From the NCBI GenBank assembly GCA_039923455.1, contig JBDTCS010000155.1, positions 1 to 25,143 of the forward strand: 25,143 bases of DNA, written 5' to 3'. Under the pieces are notes generated by a model that saw only the letters and a program-made list of their open reading frames with translations, had not been told where the DNA came from and made no database searches. The position numbers and the translations under genes were made by a program. Of this stretch, positions 1 to 6,830 are shown piece after piece (position 1 is the stretch's first letter; the number at the start of each line of letters is the position of its first letter). The DNA is from JBDTCS01 sp039923455 (GTDB lineage: Bacteria > Bacteroidota > Ignavibacteria > Palsa-1295).

Positions 1-129
1 GTGCCTGCGGTGAATATCGAGTGTCGGGTGTTGAGTCGGTTTGAATGCCGCAGGTTCTGTTGAACTCTGCGCATCCGCTTTACCGAGCGAAAGAATGAAC
101 ACAAACACACAGAGAATCGCAAGTTTCAT
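1..129 (-). CDS. Exported protein, N-terminal fragment (runs off window start)
   Basis: The minus strand reads open from an ATG at 129 to the window edge, giving 43 residues. They begin MKLAILCVFVFILSLGKADA and continue with QSSTEPAAF. This is a classical signal peptide: one Lys, a hydrophobic core of about 13 residues, and a probable cleavage site after ADA (residue 20). The mature part visible here is only about 23 polar residues, so no family can be assigned. The protein is exported to the periplasm, outer membrane or medium, and could be another type IX secretion cargo like those later in the window, but its C-terminus is not visible. No good Shine-Dalgarno lies upstream. Instead two 17-bp repeats precede the start, each forming a tiny ORF whose stop overlaps the next ATG. 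The next gene upstream on the same strand is the CDF transporter at 307-1221. Confidence 0.72.
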   Translation of the reverse strand, partial: MKLAILCVFVFILSLGKADAQSSTEPAAFKPTQHPTLDIHRRH

Positions 130-163
130 CTTTGAACGAATTTCATGGTTGAACGAATTTCAT
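130..163 (-). repeat. Two tandem 17-bp repeats forming ATGA-coupled minigenes
   Basis: On the minus strand two copies of a 17-base unit stand head to tail directly before the ATG of the exported protein: ATGAAATTCGTTCAACC at 163-147 and ATGAAATTCGTTCAAAG at 146-130. Each begins with ATG and reads MKFVQP-stop or MKFVQR-stop. In both cases the TGA overlaps the next ATG as ATGA, so the second minigene's stop overlaps the start of the exported-protein gene. That gene itself starts ATGAAA, like a degenerate third copy. This may be a translational leader or merely slippage of a start region. Confidence 0.6.
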
Positions 164-244
164 CGTTGAGGAAGAGTCAGCGTTGCCAGAGCATGAATTT
201 CTTTTAATACCATCCTCCCTACGGGTGCTCGGTTGAGATTGTTA

Positions 245-293
245 CGCAAGTTTCTTGCGAAGTGATGTGAAAGTGTAGAACGATTAATGTTCT
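245..293. other. Small inverted repeats between the two minus-strand genes
   Basis: The 177-bp gap between the CDF gene and the exported-protein fragment holds a perfect 6-bp hairpin, CGCAAG-TTT-CTTGCG (245-259). It also holds a dyad with arms AGAAC and GTTCT around GATTAAT (277-293). Neither is followed by a T run on the minus strand, so a classical terminator is not shown. The dyad could be a regulator site, but no matching regulator is identifiable. Confidence 0.3.
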
Positions 294-306
294 GGAAGGA
301 GGGATA

Positions 307-1221
307 TTAAACGCGGGACGGATCTCGAAGGGCGCAGTCGTGATCGGCGCTGGCATGCTCCATTTGAATCGTGGGATGTTCGATTCCAAACTTGTCGTGC
401 AGCGCTTTGCAGGTGCGCAAAAGCATCGCGTTGTCTATTTCGGTATCGGTCGTCACGAGGTGCACGGTAAGCGCGGTCTCGGTGGTACTCATCGGCCAAA
501 TGTGCAAGTCGTGCACTTCACAAATACCGGGAAGCGTAAAAAGATACTCCTCAACAGTATGAGGATCGATGCCGGCAGGTACGCTATCCATCGCAAGATT
601 AAACGACTCTCGAAGCAAATGCCAAGTCATCGCCGTTATCACCACTCCGATCCCGAGACTTATCACGGGATCAAGCCACAACCAACCGGTGAAGCTGATC
701 AATACACCGGTAAGGATGACGCCAAACGAGATAGCAGCATCGCCCGCCATGTGTAGATAGGCGCTGCGAATATTAATATCGTGTTGGTTCTTACGAAAGA
801 GTAGTGCAGTTGCAATGTTGAGGAGCATTCCTGCTGCGGCAACCCAGATAACAACTTGGTTATCGATTGGCTCTGGATGTGTAAAGCGGCCAATCGCTTC
901 ATACGCGATTCCTCCAACGATCACAATCAGCATGATCGCATTGAATAGCGCCGCAAGAATAGAGGAACGACGAAGGCCATAGGTTCGGCGTGACGTAGGA
1001 CGTCGTTGTACGAGCACGCTCGCGATCCATGCGAGTGCAAGCGCAAGCACATCGGTCGCATTGTGTCCGGCATCCGAGAGCAAAGCCAGCGAGTGGCTTG
1101 CAAGTCCAAAAACAATCTCGACCACGACGACGCCGAGGTTCAAGGCGATCCCTATCGAAAATCTCTTATCGAAATTTGCGGGCGCATGATCGTGGGTGTG
1201 ACTATGTGTGTGTGCTGGCAT
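307..1221 (-). CDS. CDF-family cation (zinc-type) efflux transporter
   Basis: A 304-residue inner-membrane protein of the cation diffusion facilitator family (CzcD/ZitB type), which exports divalent metal by proton antiport. It starts with a His-rich stretch in which His alternates at residues 4, 6, 8, 10 and 12. The metal-site motifs are visible: H53-x3-D57 in the second membrane segment (SDAGHNATD) and H157-x3-D161 in the fifth (HMAGD). Two HxxxD pairs are the usual zinc/cadmium pattern; manganese members carry DxxxD. The C-terminal cytoplasmic domain (about residue 210 onward) contains EVHDLHIWPM, typical of the family. Length is normal. The gene is divergent from csoR-copA across 147 bp holding a CsoR-type operator, so metal-responsive control is plausible. 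Selectivity for zinc is inferred from motifs only. Confidence 0.92.
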   Translation of the reverse strand: MPAHTHSHTHDHAPANFDKRFSIGIALNLGVVVVEIVFGLASHSLALLSDAGHNATDVLALALAWIASVLVQRRPTSRRTYGLRRSSILAALFNAIMLIVIVGGIAYEAIGRFTHPEPIDNQVVIWVAAAGMLLNIATALLFRKNQHDINIRSAYLHMAGDAAISFGVILTGVLISFTGWLWLDPVISLGIGVVITAMTWHLLRESFNLAMDSVPAGIDPHTVEEYLFTLPGICEVHDLHIWPMSTTETALTVHLVTTDTEIDNAMLLRTCKALHDKFGIEHPTIQMEHASADHDCALRDPSRV

Positions 1222-1330
1222 TCGTTTTCTTCGAACACCAATTCCGGCAAAATGCTTCTCGCAGACTTAGACTACACCGATGGGGTTTCGCATATGCGCC
1301 TAGAATCCGTGAAACCTTTCGGCGGATTTT

Positions 1331-1352
1331 ATAGTATAGGGGGGTAGAGTAT
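1331..1352. promoter_or_regulatory. CsoR/FrmR-type G6 operator
   Basis: The sequence ATAGTATA-GGGGGG-TAGAGTAT has six G residues (1339-1344) flanked by 8-base arms that are inverted repeats at 6 of 8 positions. This matches the known architecture of DNA sites of the CsoR/RcnR/FrmR family: a G/C tract flanked by A/T-rich inverted arms. It lies 17 bp before the start codon of the csoR gene. A TATAGT hexamer at 1330-1335 overlaps the left arm and could be the -10 element, so binding would block RNA polymerase. Autoregulation is inferred from position. Confidence 0.72.
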
Positions 1353-1368
1353 ATTAACCGACACCATA

Positions 1369-1650
1369 ATGCATATCTCCGAAGAAAAGCAAAAGGATAT
1401 TCTAAGACGCCTGAACAAGATCGAGGGTCAGGTGCGAGGACTGAAGAAAATGGTTGAAGATGGCCGCTATTGTGGTGACATACTCAACCAGATCGCTTCG
1501 GCACAAGTCGCCTTGCGATCAACCGGCAAGATCATCACGCGCAATCATCTCGAAACATGTGTCACTGACGCACTGCGTTCCGGCAAGAAGGATGCTGCCG
1601 AACGCACCTATTCCGAGATCATGACCTTGCTCGATCAGCAAATGAAGTGA
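1369..1650 (+). CDS. csoR: CsoR-type copper-sensing repressor
   Basis: A 93-residue, all-helical repressor of the CsoR/RcnR (DUF156) family. The signature RLNKIEGQVRGL (residues 14-25) and the cysteine in RYCGDIL are visible. The metal-ligand positions are Cys35, His60 and Cys64, the Cys-His-Cys set of Cu(I)-sensing CsoR. Nickel-type RcnR has His at the last position and formaldehyde-type FrmR lacks that Cys. Tyr34 sits next to Cys35, and Glu83 in SEIM aligns with the second-shell Glu of Bacillus CsoR if a three-residue gap is allowed. In the apo form such proteins bind DNA and repress; Cu(I) releases them. The gene is followed after 45 bp by copA and preceded by a G6-type operator, so an autoregulated csoR-copA operon is the natural reading. 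Confidence 0.93.
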   Translation: MHISEEKQKDILRRLNKIEGQVRGLKKMVEDGRYCGDILNQIASAQVALRSTGKIITRNHLETCVTDALRSGKKDAAERTYSEIMTLLDQQMK

Positions 1651-1695
1651 GCGCGATATCAAAGTAATAGTTAATCTAAGGATAAGAGGATATAT

Positions 1696-4065
1696 ATGTC
1701 AGAGTCAGAAACCGCAATGGTAACCGAACCAACACCCGAAGCGAAAGTAGAATCAAAAATTACGCTCAATGTGACGGGCATGCATTGCGCCTCCTGCGTG
1801 GGCAATATCGAACGCTCACTCAAAAAGACTGAGGGTGTGAGCGCAGCCACGGTTAATTTGGTGAATGGTGAAGCAAGTGTGACGTATGATGCCGCTACCG
1901 TAAGTCTTGATGGGCTTAAGCAAGCTGTTGAAAATGCGGGCTATGGAGTGATCGAACTTCGGCAGACTGCAAGCAGCTCCGTGGGTGAAGCACAAGTTGA
2001 TGTCGGCGATCATGGCGTGTCGAATGAACATACGACACGTGAAATAATTGAGCAGCACCACGCAAACGAATTGGCAACGCTCAAGAAGCAATTCACACTC
2101 TCCGCAATTCTCACGGTGATCATCATGCCGCTCTCGATGGTTATGCTCGTGCCTTCGATCGCGATGCGTCTCGATATGGTGGTGGTCAATTATGTGCTAA
2201 TGCTTCTGACGCTTCCTGTTCTGATTTACGGTGGGAGAGATATCTTCCGCTCGGCATTCGCTTCGTTTCGGCACTTTCATGCGAACATGGATACGCTTAT
2301 CGCGATCGGGACAAGTGCATCATTCATCTATAGTGTCGTGCTGACGATTCATCCGAGTGTCACGGGAAGCACGAGCGGCTCAGACGTTTATTTTGATACT
2401 ACCGCCGTGATCATTACATTAATCCTATTGGGAAATCTTCTCGAAGCGCGTGCAAAGAAAAAATCTTCGGATGCGATCAACAAACTTATCGCGCTCCAAC
2501 CAAGATCTGTTCGCGTCGTTCGAAACGGCGTCGAGATCGATCTTCCCATCGAGCAGATTCGTATCGGTGATATGTTCATCGTGCGGCCTGGTGAAAAGAT
2601 CGCAGCAGATGGTGAAGTGATCGAAGGCGTTTCGTCGGTGAATGAATCACTCTTGACCGGCGAGAGCTTGCCCGTTGATAAGAAGATTGGCGACGAAGTC
2701 ATCGCCGCATCCACAAATGTTGCTGGTAGCCTCACGATTAAAGTCAAGCGCACTGGTCGGGACACCGTGCTCTCGCAAATTATTCGAATGGTGAGCGATG
2801 CACAAGCGACGAAAGCTCCGATACAACGGCTCGCGGATATCATAAGTAGTTACTTTGTGCCCGTCGTCATACTGATCTCGCTCGCGACGTTTGGATTATG
2901 GTACGCATTCGGTCCGGCCGAAACACAAATGAGCGCAGCGCTGATTCATTTTGTTGCGGTGCTGATTATCGCGTGTCCGTGCGCACTCGGACTCGCTACT
3001 CCAACTGCGATAATGGTCGGCACTGGTAAGGGCGCAGGGCTCGGTGTGCTTATTCGATCTGCGGAAAGTCTTGAACGTGCACACGCGCTTGACACGATTG
3101 TGCTCGACAAAACAGGTACGATCACGAAAGGTGAACCGGAAGTGACAAGTTTTTTTGCACAAGCGAATGATGCTTCCGGTATACAACACTCAAACGAATA
3201 TGTGCTTTCGCTCATTGCCTCAATCGAAAGTCGATCGGAACATGCGCTTGCTGGTGCGGTCCTGGCTTATGCTAAAAGTCAGAACGTCACACTCCGCACC
3301 GTTACAAATTTTCAAGCGATCGAAGGTATGGGTGCATCAGCAATGGTGGATGGTCACACGATTGTCGTTGGTAACGAGCGTCTCCTCGCACAGTTGGGCA
3401 TTCGCGTATCGGATGAAATCACTCGCGTAGCAAAGCAAGAACTTGCAGAAGCTCGAACTGTTATCTTCGCTGCCTCCGATGATCATGCGATCGCCGTTCT
3501 TGCTTTCGCTGATCCTATCCGCGCAAGTTCACAAAAAGTAATATCCGAATTGCGATCCATGGGACTCAAGGTTGTGATGATGACGGGTGACAATCAAGAG
3601 ACTGCTGAACGTATTGCAAAAGAGGCAGGCGTCGATAGCTTCTTTGCTCGAGTGCTCCCGCAAGAAAAAGCTGCGAAGATCCGTGAATTGCAAGCTGCGG
3701 GTAACAACGTTGCAATGGTTGGCGATGGTATCAACGATGCGCCGGCGCTTGCGAGTGCGAATATTGGAATTGCCATCGGCTCCGGAACCGACATCGCGAT
3801 CGAAGCAGCGGATATCACACTGATGCGTAATGATCTTGTCGGTGTCATTCACGCGATCAAGATTTCCCGTGCGACGATTCGTACGATCAAGCAAAATTTG
3901 TTTTTTGCATTTATCTACAACTCGATCGGTATTCCAATCGCTGCCGGATTGCTTTTTCCCTGGTTTCACTTTACACTCAGCCCGATGATCGCAGCGGGAG
4001 CTATGGCGATGAGTTCTGTATCCGTACTGTTGAACTCGCTCAGACTGAACCGAATCAAAATCTGA
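1696..4065 (+). CDS. copA: Copper-translocating P1B-type ATPase
   Basis: A 789-residue inner-membrane Cu(I) export ATPase. In order: one N-terminal heavy-metal domain with GMHCASC (Cys31, Cys34); a membrane domain; actuator motif TGES (residue 321); the metal-site motif CPC (427-429); the phosphorylation motif DKTGT (Asp471); hinge GDGIND (676-681); then a membrane segment with Tyr741-Asn742 and a last one with MSS (772-774). CPC plus YN plus MSS is the full Cu(I) signature. The nucleotide-binding signature usually written SEHPL reads SEHAL here (His516-Ala517). Start: the ATG follows a purine-rich AGGATAAGAGGA ribosome site. It sits 45 bp after csoR, so copper-induced co-transcription is expected. 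A homologous fragment of a second copA 3' end lies about 1.2 kb downstream. Confidence 0.96.
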   Translation: MSESETAMVTEPTPEAKVESKITLNVTGMHCASCVGNIERSLKKTEGVSAATVNLVNGEASVTYDAATVSLDGLKQAVENAGYGVIELRQTASSSVGEAQVDVGDHGVSNEHTTREIIEQHHANELATLKKQFTLSAILTVIIMPLSMVMLVPSIAMRLDMVVVNYVLMLLTLPVLIYGGRDIFRSAFASFRHFHANMDTLIAIGTSASFIYSVVLTIHPSVTGSTSGSDVYFDTTAVIITLILLGNLLEARAKKKSSDAINKLIALQPRSVRVVRNGVEIDLPIEQIRIGDMFIVRPGEKIAADGEVIEGVSSVNESLLTGESLPVDKKIGDEVIAASTNVAGSLTIKVKRTGRDTVLSQIIRMVSDAQATKAPIQRLADIISSYFVPVVILISLATFGLWYAFGPAETQMSAALIHFVAVLIIACPCALGLATPTAIMVGTGKGAGLGVLIRSAESLERAHALDTIVLDKTGTITKGEPEVTSFFAQANDASGIQHSNEYVLSLIASIESRSEHALAGAVLAYAKSQNVTLRTVTNFQAIEGMGASAMVDGHTIVVGNERLLAQLGIRVSDEITRVAKQELAEARTVIFAASDDHAIAVLAFADPIRASSQKVISELRSMGLKVVMMTGDNQETAERIAKEAGVDSFFARVLPQEKAAKIRELQAAGNNVAMVGDGINDAPALASANIGIAIGSGTDIAIEAADITLMRNDLVGVIHAIKISRATIRTIKQNLFFAFIYNSIGIPIAAGLLFPWFHFTLSPMIAAGAMAMSSVSVLLNSLRLNRIKI

Positions 4066-4142
4066 GGCGAGCGCTTCTCCATTTATTTATCGCAGGACCG
4101 AAGAGATCCATCCAATTGATTGCGCCCTGATTACGAGTGGCC

Positions 4143-5183
4143 TTATTTTGTAGGCGTAAAAACTTCATTCACGTGAAGCAATACACCGTTTGCTCCACCT
4201 CCGATCGCGTAGATCTTGTTGTTGAAGGTTGTACAACTCAGCCCATACCGTCCTGTAAATTTCCCTTCGGATTCAGGATTCGACCAGGTGCTCGTTGAAG
4301 GATCGAAGACATCAACAACTTCTGAGCAAGTATTTCCATTCGCACCACCGATCGCATAGATCTTGTTGCCTACAAGATTCGCGGCGAAGGTATCACGGGT
4401 TCGATAGTGTCCTATCACTTGAGGATGCGTCCACGTGTTCGTCTCAAGATTCAGCACATCGACTCGCGTGAGTGGTTTCCTTAGTTGGCGTCCACCGATC
4501 AGATAGATATTATTGCCGACTAGGACAGCTTGGCAATACTCACCACCGGTATACTCGCCCGTTGTCTTCAACAGACTCCACTTGTTCGTAGCAGGATCGA
4601 AGACCTCCACCCACGTGATAAATTTTGCGTTGACATCCAATCCGGCAAACACATATATCTTACCACCAACTACGCAGGCTGTGTGATTCCCACGTGGAGT
4701 GAACTGACCTGCAATTACCGGAGTGCTCCATGCACGCTTCGACACATCGAATACCTCCACCGCACCGGAAACCCCCATTTGACTAAATCCACCGATCGAA
4801 TAAATTTTATCTCCGATCGCCGAGGACGAAAGTGCTAGACGTAGTGTAAATTTGCCTTTGGTTTCAAGAGTACTCCATTCTCTCGTTTGAGGATCAAACA
4901 TCTGAACGATCGGACAAAAGTAAGCGGTGGAATCTGCATTCGGAGTCTCGTTCGATACTCCGCCTATAAGATAGATCTTCCCGCCTGCCAGAACCGCAGA
5001 GTGACCGCCGTGTGTAAGGAGGCCTTTATGCGAAAGCGAATCCCAGCTACCCGCAATGCGTACTGGTGGAGCACCAGGTTTAGAGCAAGCACTGAGTATG
5101 CATAGCAATACACACGCAAGCATGTATACCCGGAAAGTCAAAAGATAACTTTTGAAGTAATCGCCCATACGCAAAATTACCAT
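4143..5183 (-). CDS. Kelch-repeat beta-propeller lipoprotein
   Basis: A 346-residue protein with a lipoprotein signal: a hydrophobic stretch ending LLCILSAC, with the lipid-bearing cysteine at residue 33. The rest consists of six kelch repeats of about 50 residues, each with a G-x-KIY-x-IGG core (GGKIYLIGG, GDKIYSIGG, GGKIYVFAG, GNNIYLIGG, GNKIYAIGG, NNKIYAIGG). These are followed by VFDP or similar and a Trp, predicting a six-bladed propeller anchored in the outer or inner membrane. Kelch propellers usually bind proteins or glycans; no catalytic motif is evident. The start is uncertain: Met1, Met6 and Met21 are all in frame without a clear ribosome site, and Met21 would leave a compact 12-residue signal. 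It converges on copA with 77 bp between stops and lies between copA and a relic of a copA-like 3' end. Confidence 0.85.
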   Translation of the reverse strand: MVILRMGDYFKSYLLTFRVYMLACVLLCILSACSKPGAPPVRIAGSWDSLSHKGLLTHGGHSAVLAGGKIYLIGGVSNETPNADSTAYFCPIVQMFDPQTREWSTLETKGKFTLRLALSSSAIGDKIYSIGGFSQMGVSGAVEVFDVSKRAWSTPVIAGQFTPRGNHTACVVGGKIYVFAGLDVNAKFITWVEVFDPATNKWSLLKTTGEYTGGEYCQAVLVGNNIYLIGGRQLRKPLTRVDVLNLETNTWTHPQVIGHYRTRDTFAANLVGNKIYAIGGANGNTCSEVVDVFDPSTSTWSNPESEGKFTGRYGLSCTTFNNKIYAIGGGANGVLLHVNEVFTPTK

Positions 5184-5286
5184 AGAGTTCGACTACAGCA
5201 ATGATAACATACAAGGTTCTCACCGGCGTCACTCGTGGCCAATCGCAGAGAGAGGCTGCGTTGGTAGGGGATGTGCCGAGATTCGC

Positions 5287-5353
5287 GCTGTCTCTGTCTT
5301 GCTGAACTCTCTCAGACTGAACCGTATCAAAAGTCTGACGCGGGCTCTCCTCC
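5287..5353 (+). pseudogene. Relic of a second copA 3' end
   Basis: Reading from 5287, this stretch encodes AVSVLLNSLRLNRIKSL, which matches the last residues of the intact CopA (SVSVLLNSLRLNRIK before its stop). Over 42 bases (5290-5331 against 4018-4059) I count 35 identities, and all seven differences are synonymous. One extra G after AAA shifts the TGA out of frame. Similarity continues about 20 bases past the stop, with 16 of 20 matching. Nothing recognisable of copA remains upstream of about 5287. The all-synonymous pattern suggests the fragment came from a diverged, once functional copA, not from a recent copy of the neighbour. Confidence 0.7.
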
Positions 5354-5538
5354 GATACCCGCCAGTAGTTTTTTGTGCAGGCCTGAACGTCGTACCGCTT
5401 TCATGCCCTTTTGCATTCTTTGATGCATGCTTTCTCAGTTTTTCCGAGTGCAAAGCGACTGTGGAAAAGTTTAGTCCTTCAAACTGTGTCAAATTGTGGG
5501 GAAAAGTGCTTGCCTGAGAAATTACTTTAAGTAACCCC

Positions 5539-5567
5539 TTGACTTTCGATTTTCTTTGTCGTATGTT
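5539..5567 (+). promoter_or_regulatory. Candidate sigma70-type promoter for the RlpA-like gene
   Basis: TTGACT (5539-5544) and TATGTT (5562-5567) are separated by exactly 17 bp, the optimal spacing for a primary sigma factor. It lies about 130 bp upstream of the chosen RlpA start and downstream of the copA relic. The -10 hexamer is imperfect, so this remains a prediction. Confidence 0.45.
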
Positions 5568-5700
5568 GGTATCCGGTAGCTTCGCGAAATAGCTGATATG
5601 GTTAGTTATTGCGCCGTTTACCATCAATCAATGCGGGACTTGCTCTTCCGCGCTGTGCTTGGATTTTTGCTCTGGATTGTTCTTGTTTGCTAAAAATAGA

Positions 5701-6159
5701 ATGAATACTGGCTGTTTGTCGGCCGGACGAACGGGTTCGTCGTCGACATTTATCTTGAGGTTCCGAATCCGAAATATCGCGATAACCGCGAGTTTTGTGC
5801 TGATCCTCGCCGGAGCACTTGCTTCCTGCGGCACTGTGCCCGCTTTACAGGCTCTGAGCACGCAAGAAGGGCTGGCATCCTATTATAGTAACGATTTTCA
5901 GGGACGTAAGACCTCCAGTGGGGCGATTTTCGATAATCGCTCCTTTACTGCGGCGCACAGATCCTACCCATTTGGAACAAGGGTTCGGGTGACCAACCTC
6001 AAAAACCACGAATCTGTGATTGTTACCATCAATGATCGTGGCCCGAAAAAGCCAGAGCGGGTGATAGATCTGACTTTTGCCGCCGCAAAGCAGATCGGTA
6101 TGGAAAAAATCGGCTTAGCACCAGTTCGAATTGAGGTGCTCGAGTTTGGAGAGAATTGA
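5701..6159 (+). CDS. rlpA: RlpA-like double-psi beta-barrel lipoprotein
   Basis: With the ATG at 5701 this is a 152-residue lipoprotein: a long basic N-region, a hydrophobic segment and lipobox LASC (Cys43). It is followed by one double-psi beta-barrel with GLASYYS, FTAAH (His86), PFGTRVRVTNL and INDRGP (Asp112). RlpA proteins are outer-membrane lytic transglycosylases acting on denuded glycan strands at the septum. There is no SPOR domain, so septal targeting as in Escherichia coli is not supported. The motif normally reading T-x-x-G-E ends G-A here (TSSGAIFD, Ala75), so the acidic residue that I recall as essential in Pseudomonas RlpA is missing while the His and Asp are kept. A TTG at 5659 would add 14 residues; the ATG is preferred, though neither has a good ribosome site. 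Confidence 0.85.
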   Translation: MNTGCLSAGRTGSSSTFILRFRIRNIAITASFVLILAGALASCGTVPALQALSTQEGLASYYSNDFQGRKTSSGAIFDNRSFTAAHRSYPFGTRVRVTNLKNHESVIVTINDRGPKKPERVIDLTFAAAKQIGMEKIGLAPVRIEVLEFGEN

Positions 6160-6515
6160 AATATTTGACTCATTTTGAAGCTTTTTTGATTAATTGGAGA
6201 TAAATGGACGGCCGAACATGCTTTCCTGTAGAATGCAGACTACCGGTGTGGAAAACTCTAAGGAGAAATTGTGATTCAGGGGTGTAACAAAAAAAGGGAG
6301 TCGGAGTTGTTTGATTACTTCTTCTGTCCGGACACTACATAGATGAGTCATCGAAGACCCATAATCAGAAGATATCTTAGAGTTGCTCTTGGTTGGTAGT
6401 CTTGAAATAGGACATTCAACATTTTTTGGGGTAAACCCGCGATAGCTTGCGCAAAAGTGCAATTTCGTGGGGAGGCGTCCCGAATATGGTATATTCGCGC
6501 CGATATACTTGTGTA
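6160..6515. other. Non-coding stretch between the RlpA-like gene and the tRNA
   Basis: About 360 bp without a convincing gene on either strand. Open frames here are short, lack ribosome sites and show no family signature. It contains AT-rich tracts, a small imperfect hairpin near TTGCGC-AAAA-GTGCAA (about 6449-6464) and the perfect dyad at 6481-6497. No riboswitch or small-RNA family was recognised. Confidence 0.5.
6481..6497. repeat. Perfect 7-bp inverted repeat upstream of the tRNA promoter
   Basis: CGAATAT-GGT-ATATTCG is a perfect dyad with a 3-base centre. It ends 18 bp before the candidate -35 element of the tRNA promoter. It could be a regulator site or a weak hairpin; there is no T tract. 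Confidence 0.4.
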
Positions 6516-6544
6516 TTGTGCCTAATATTTGGACACGATACTAT
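6516..6544 (+). promoter_or_regulatory. Candidate promoter of tRNA-Arg
   Basis: TTGTGC (6516-6521) and TACTAT (6539-6544) are spaced by 17 bp. The -10 element ends 18 bp before the mature tRNA 5' end, which fits a tRNA transcript with a short leader removed by RNase P. The same TTGTGC hexamer occurs in the candidate promoter of the giant exported gene at 7719. Confidence 0.5.
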
Positions 6545-6562
6545 TAAGTAGTGTGCTGATCG

Positions 6563-6636
6563 GCGCCCGTAGTTCAACTGGATAGAACGTTGGATTCCGG
6601 TTCCAAAGGTTGAGGGTTCAAGTCCTTCCGGGCGCA
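6563..6636 (+). tRNA. tRNA-Arg (anticodon CCG)
   Basis: The 74 bases fold into a complete cloverleaf. The acceptor stem is GCGCCCG with CGGGCGC, and the D stem is GTTC with GAAC around AACTGGATA. The anticodon stem is TTGGA with TCCAA around the loop TTCCGGT (anticodon CCG). A five-base variable loop follows, then the T stem GAGGG with CCTTC (one G-U pair) around TTCAAGT. The discriminator base is A. The 3' CCA is not encoded and must be added enzymatically. It reads the CGG arginine codon. Confidence 0.97.
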
Positions 6637-6654
6637 CAAACGTGTTGTGCGGTT

Positions 6655-6689
6655 TGCTGCCCGAGGTCTTGTATAAGACGCTCGCAGCA
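6655..6689 (+). terminator. Long hairpin downstream of tRNA-Arg
   Basis: TGCTGC and GCAGCA, GAG and CTC, and GTCTT and AAGAC pair around the loop GTAT. This gives a 14-bp stem interrupted by a two-base bulge (CC, 5' side) and a one-base bulge (G, 3' side). It starts 19 bases after the tRNA 3' end. No U tract follows, so it may be a factor-dependent terminator or a 3' processing and stability element rather than a classical terminator. Confidence 0.5.
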
Positions 6690-6702
6690 CATAGAGAAGC
6701 AC

Positions 6703-6741
6703 AGATAGAGAAGACCGAAGATTTTGTTTCCTTCGCTATCT
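6703..6741 (+). other. Second hairpin before the TPR gene
   Basis: AGATAG pairs with CTATCT, and CGAAG with CTTCG around a ten-base loop, with a seven-base bulge on the 5' side. Together with the preceding hairpin it makes the tRNA-to-TPR gap unusually structured. Its function is unknown, and no RNA family was recognised. Confidence 0.3.
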
Positions 6742-6830
6742 ATCTCTTGTTTGTGAAAGCGATTGCTACTCTGTGATAGAGTAAAAGGTAAGTCAAGTTT
6801 TTATTTTTGTTTTGAGAGTTCACTGTTTTA

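Noticed and set aside
200..310. Imperfect inverted similarity between TTTTAATACCATCCTCCC and the region near 292-309
   Set aside because: Needs gaps and mismatches; not distinguishable from chance.
5229..5627. Minus-strand frame of 132 codons over the copA relic
   Set aside because: Composition is basic and serine-rich with no signature. It runs antisense to the relic and across the candidate promoter at 5539, and has no ribosome site.
6190..6462. Minus-strand frame of 90 codons in the gap before the tRNA
   Set aside because: No signature, no ribosome site and irregular composition; it looks like chance.
6416..6637. Minus-strand frame beginning MRPEGLEPSTFGTGIQ
   Set aside because: It is the antisense translation of tRNA-Arg. 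The RPEGLEPSTF motif is a notorious false protein in databases and the cloverleaf on the plus strand is perfect.
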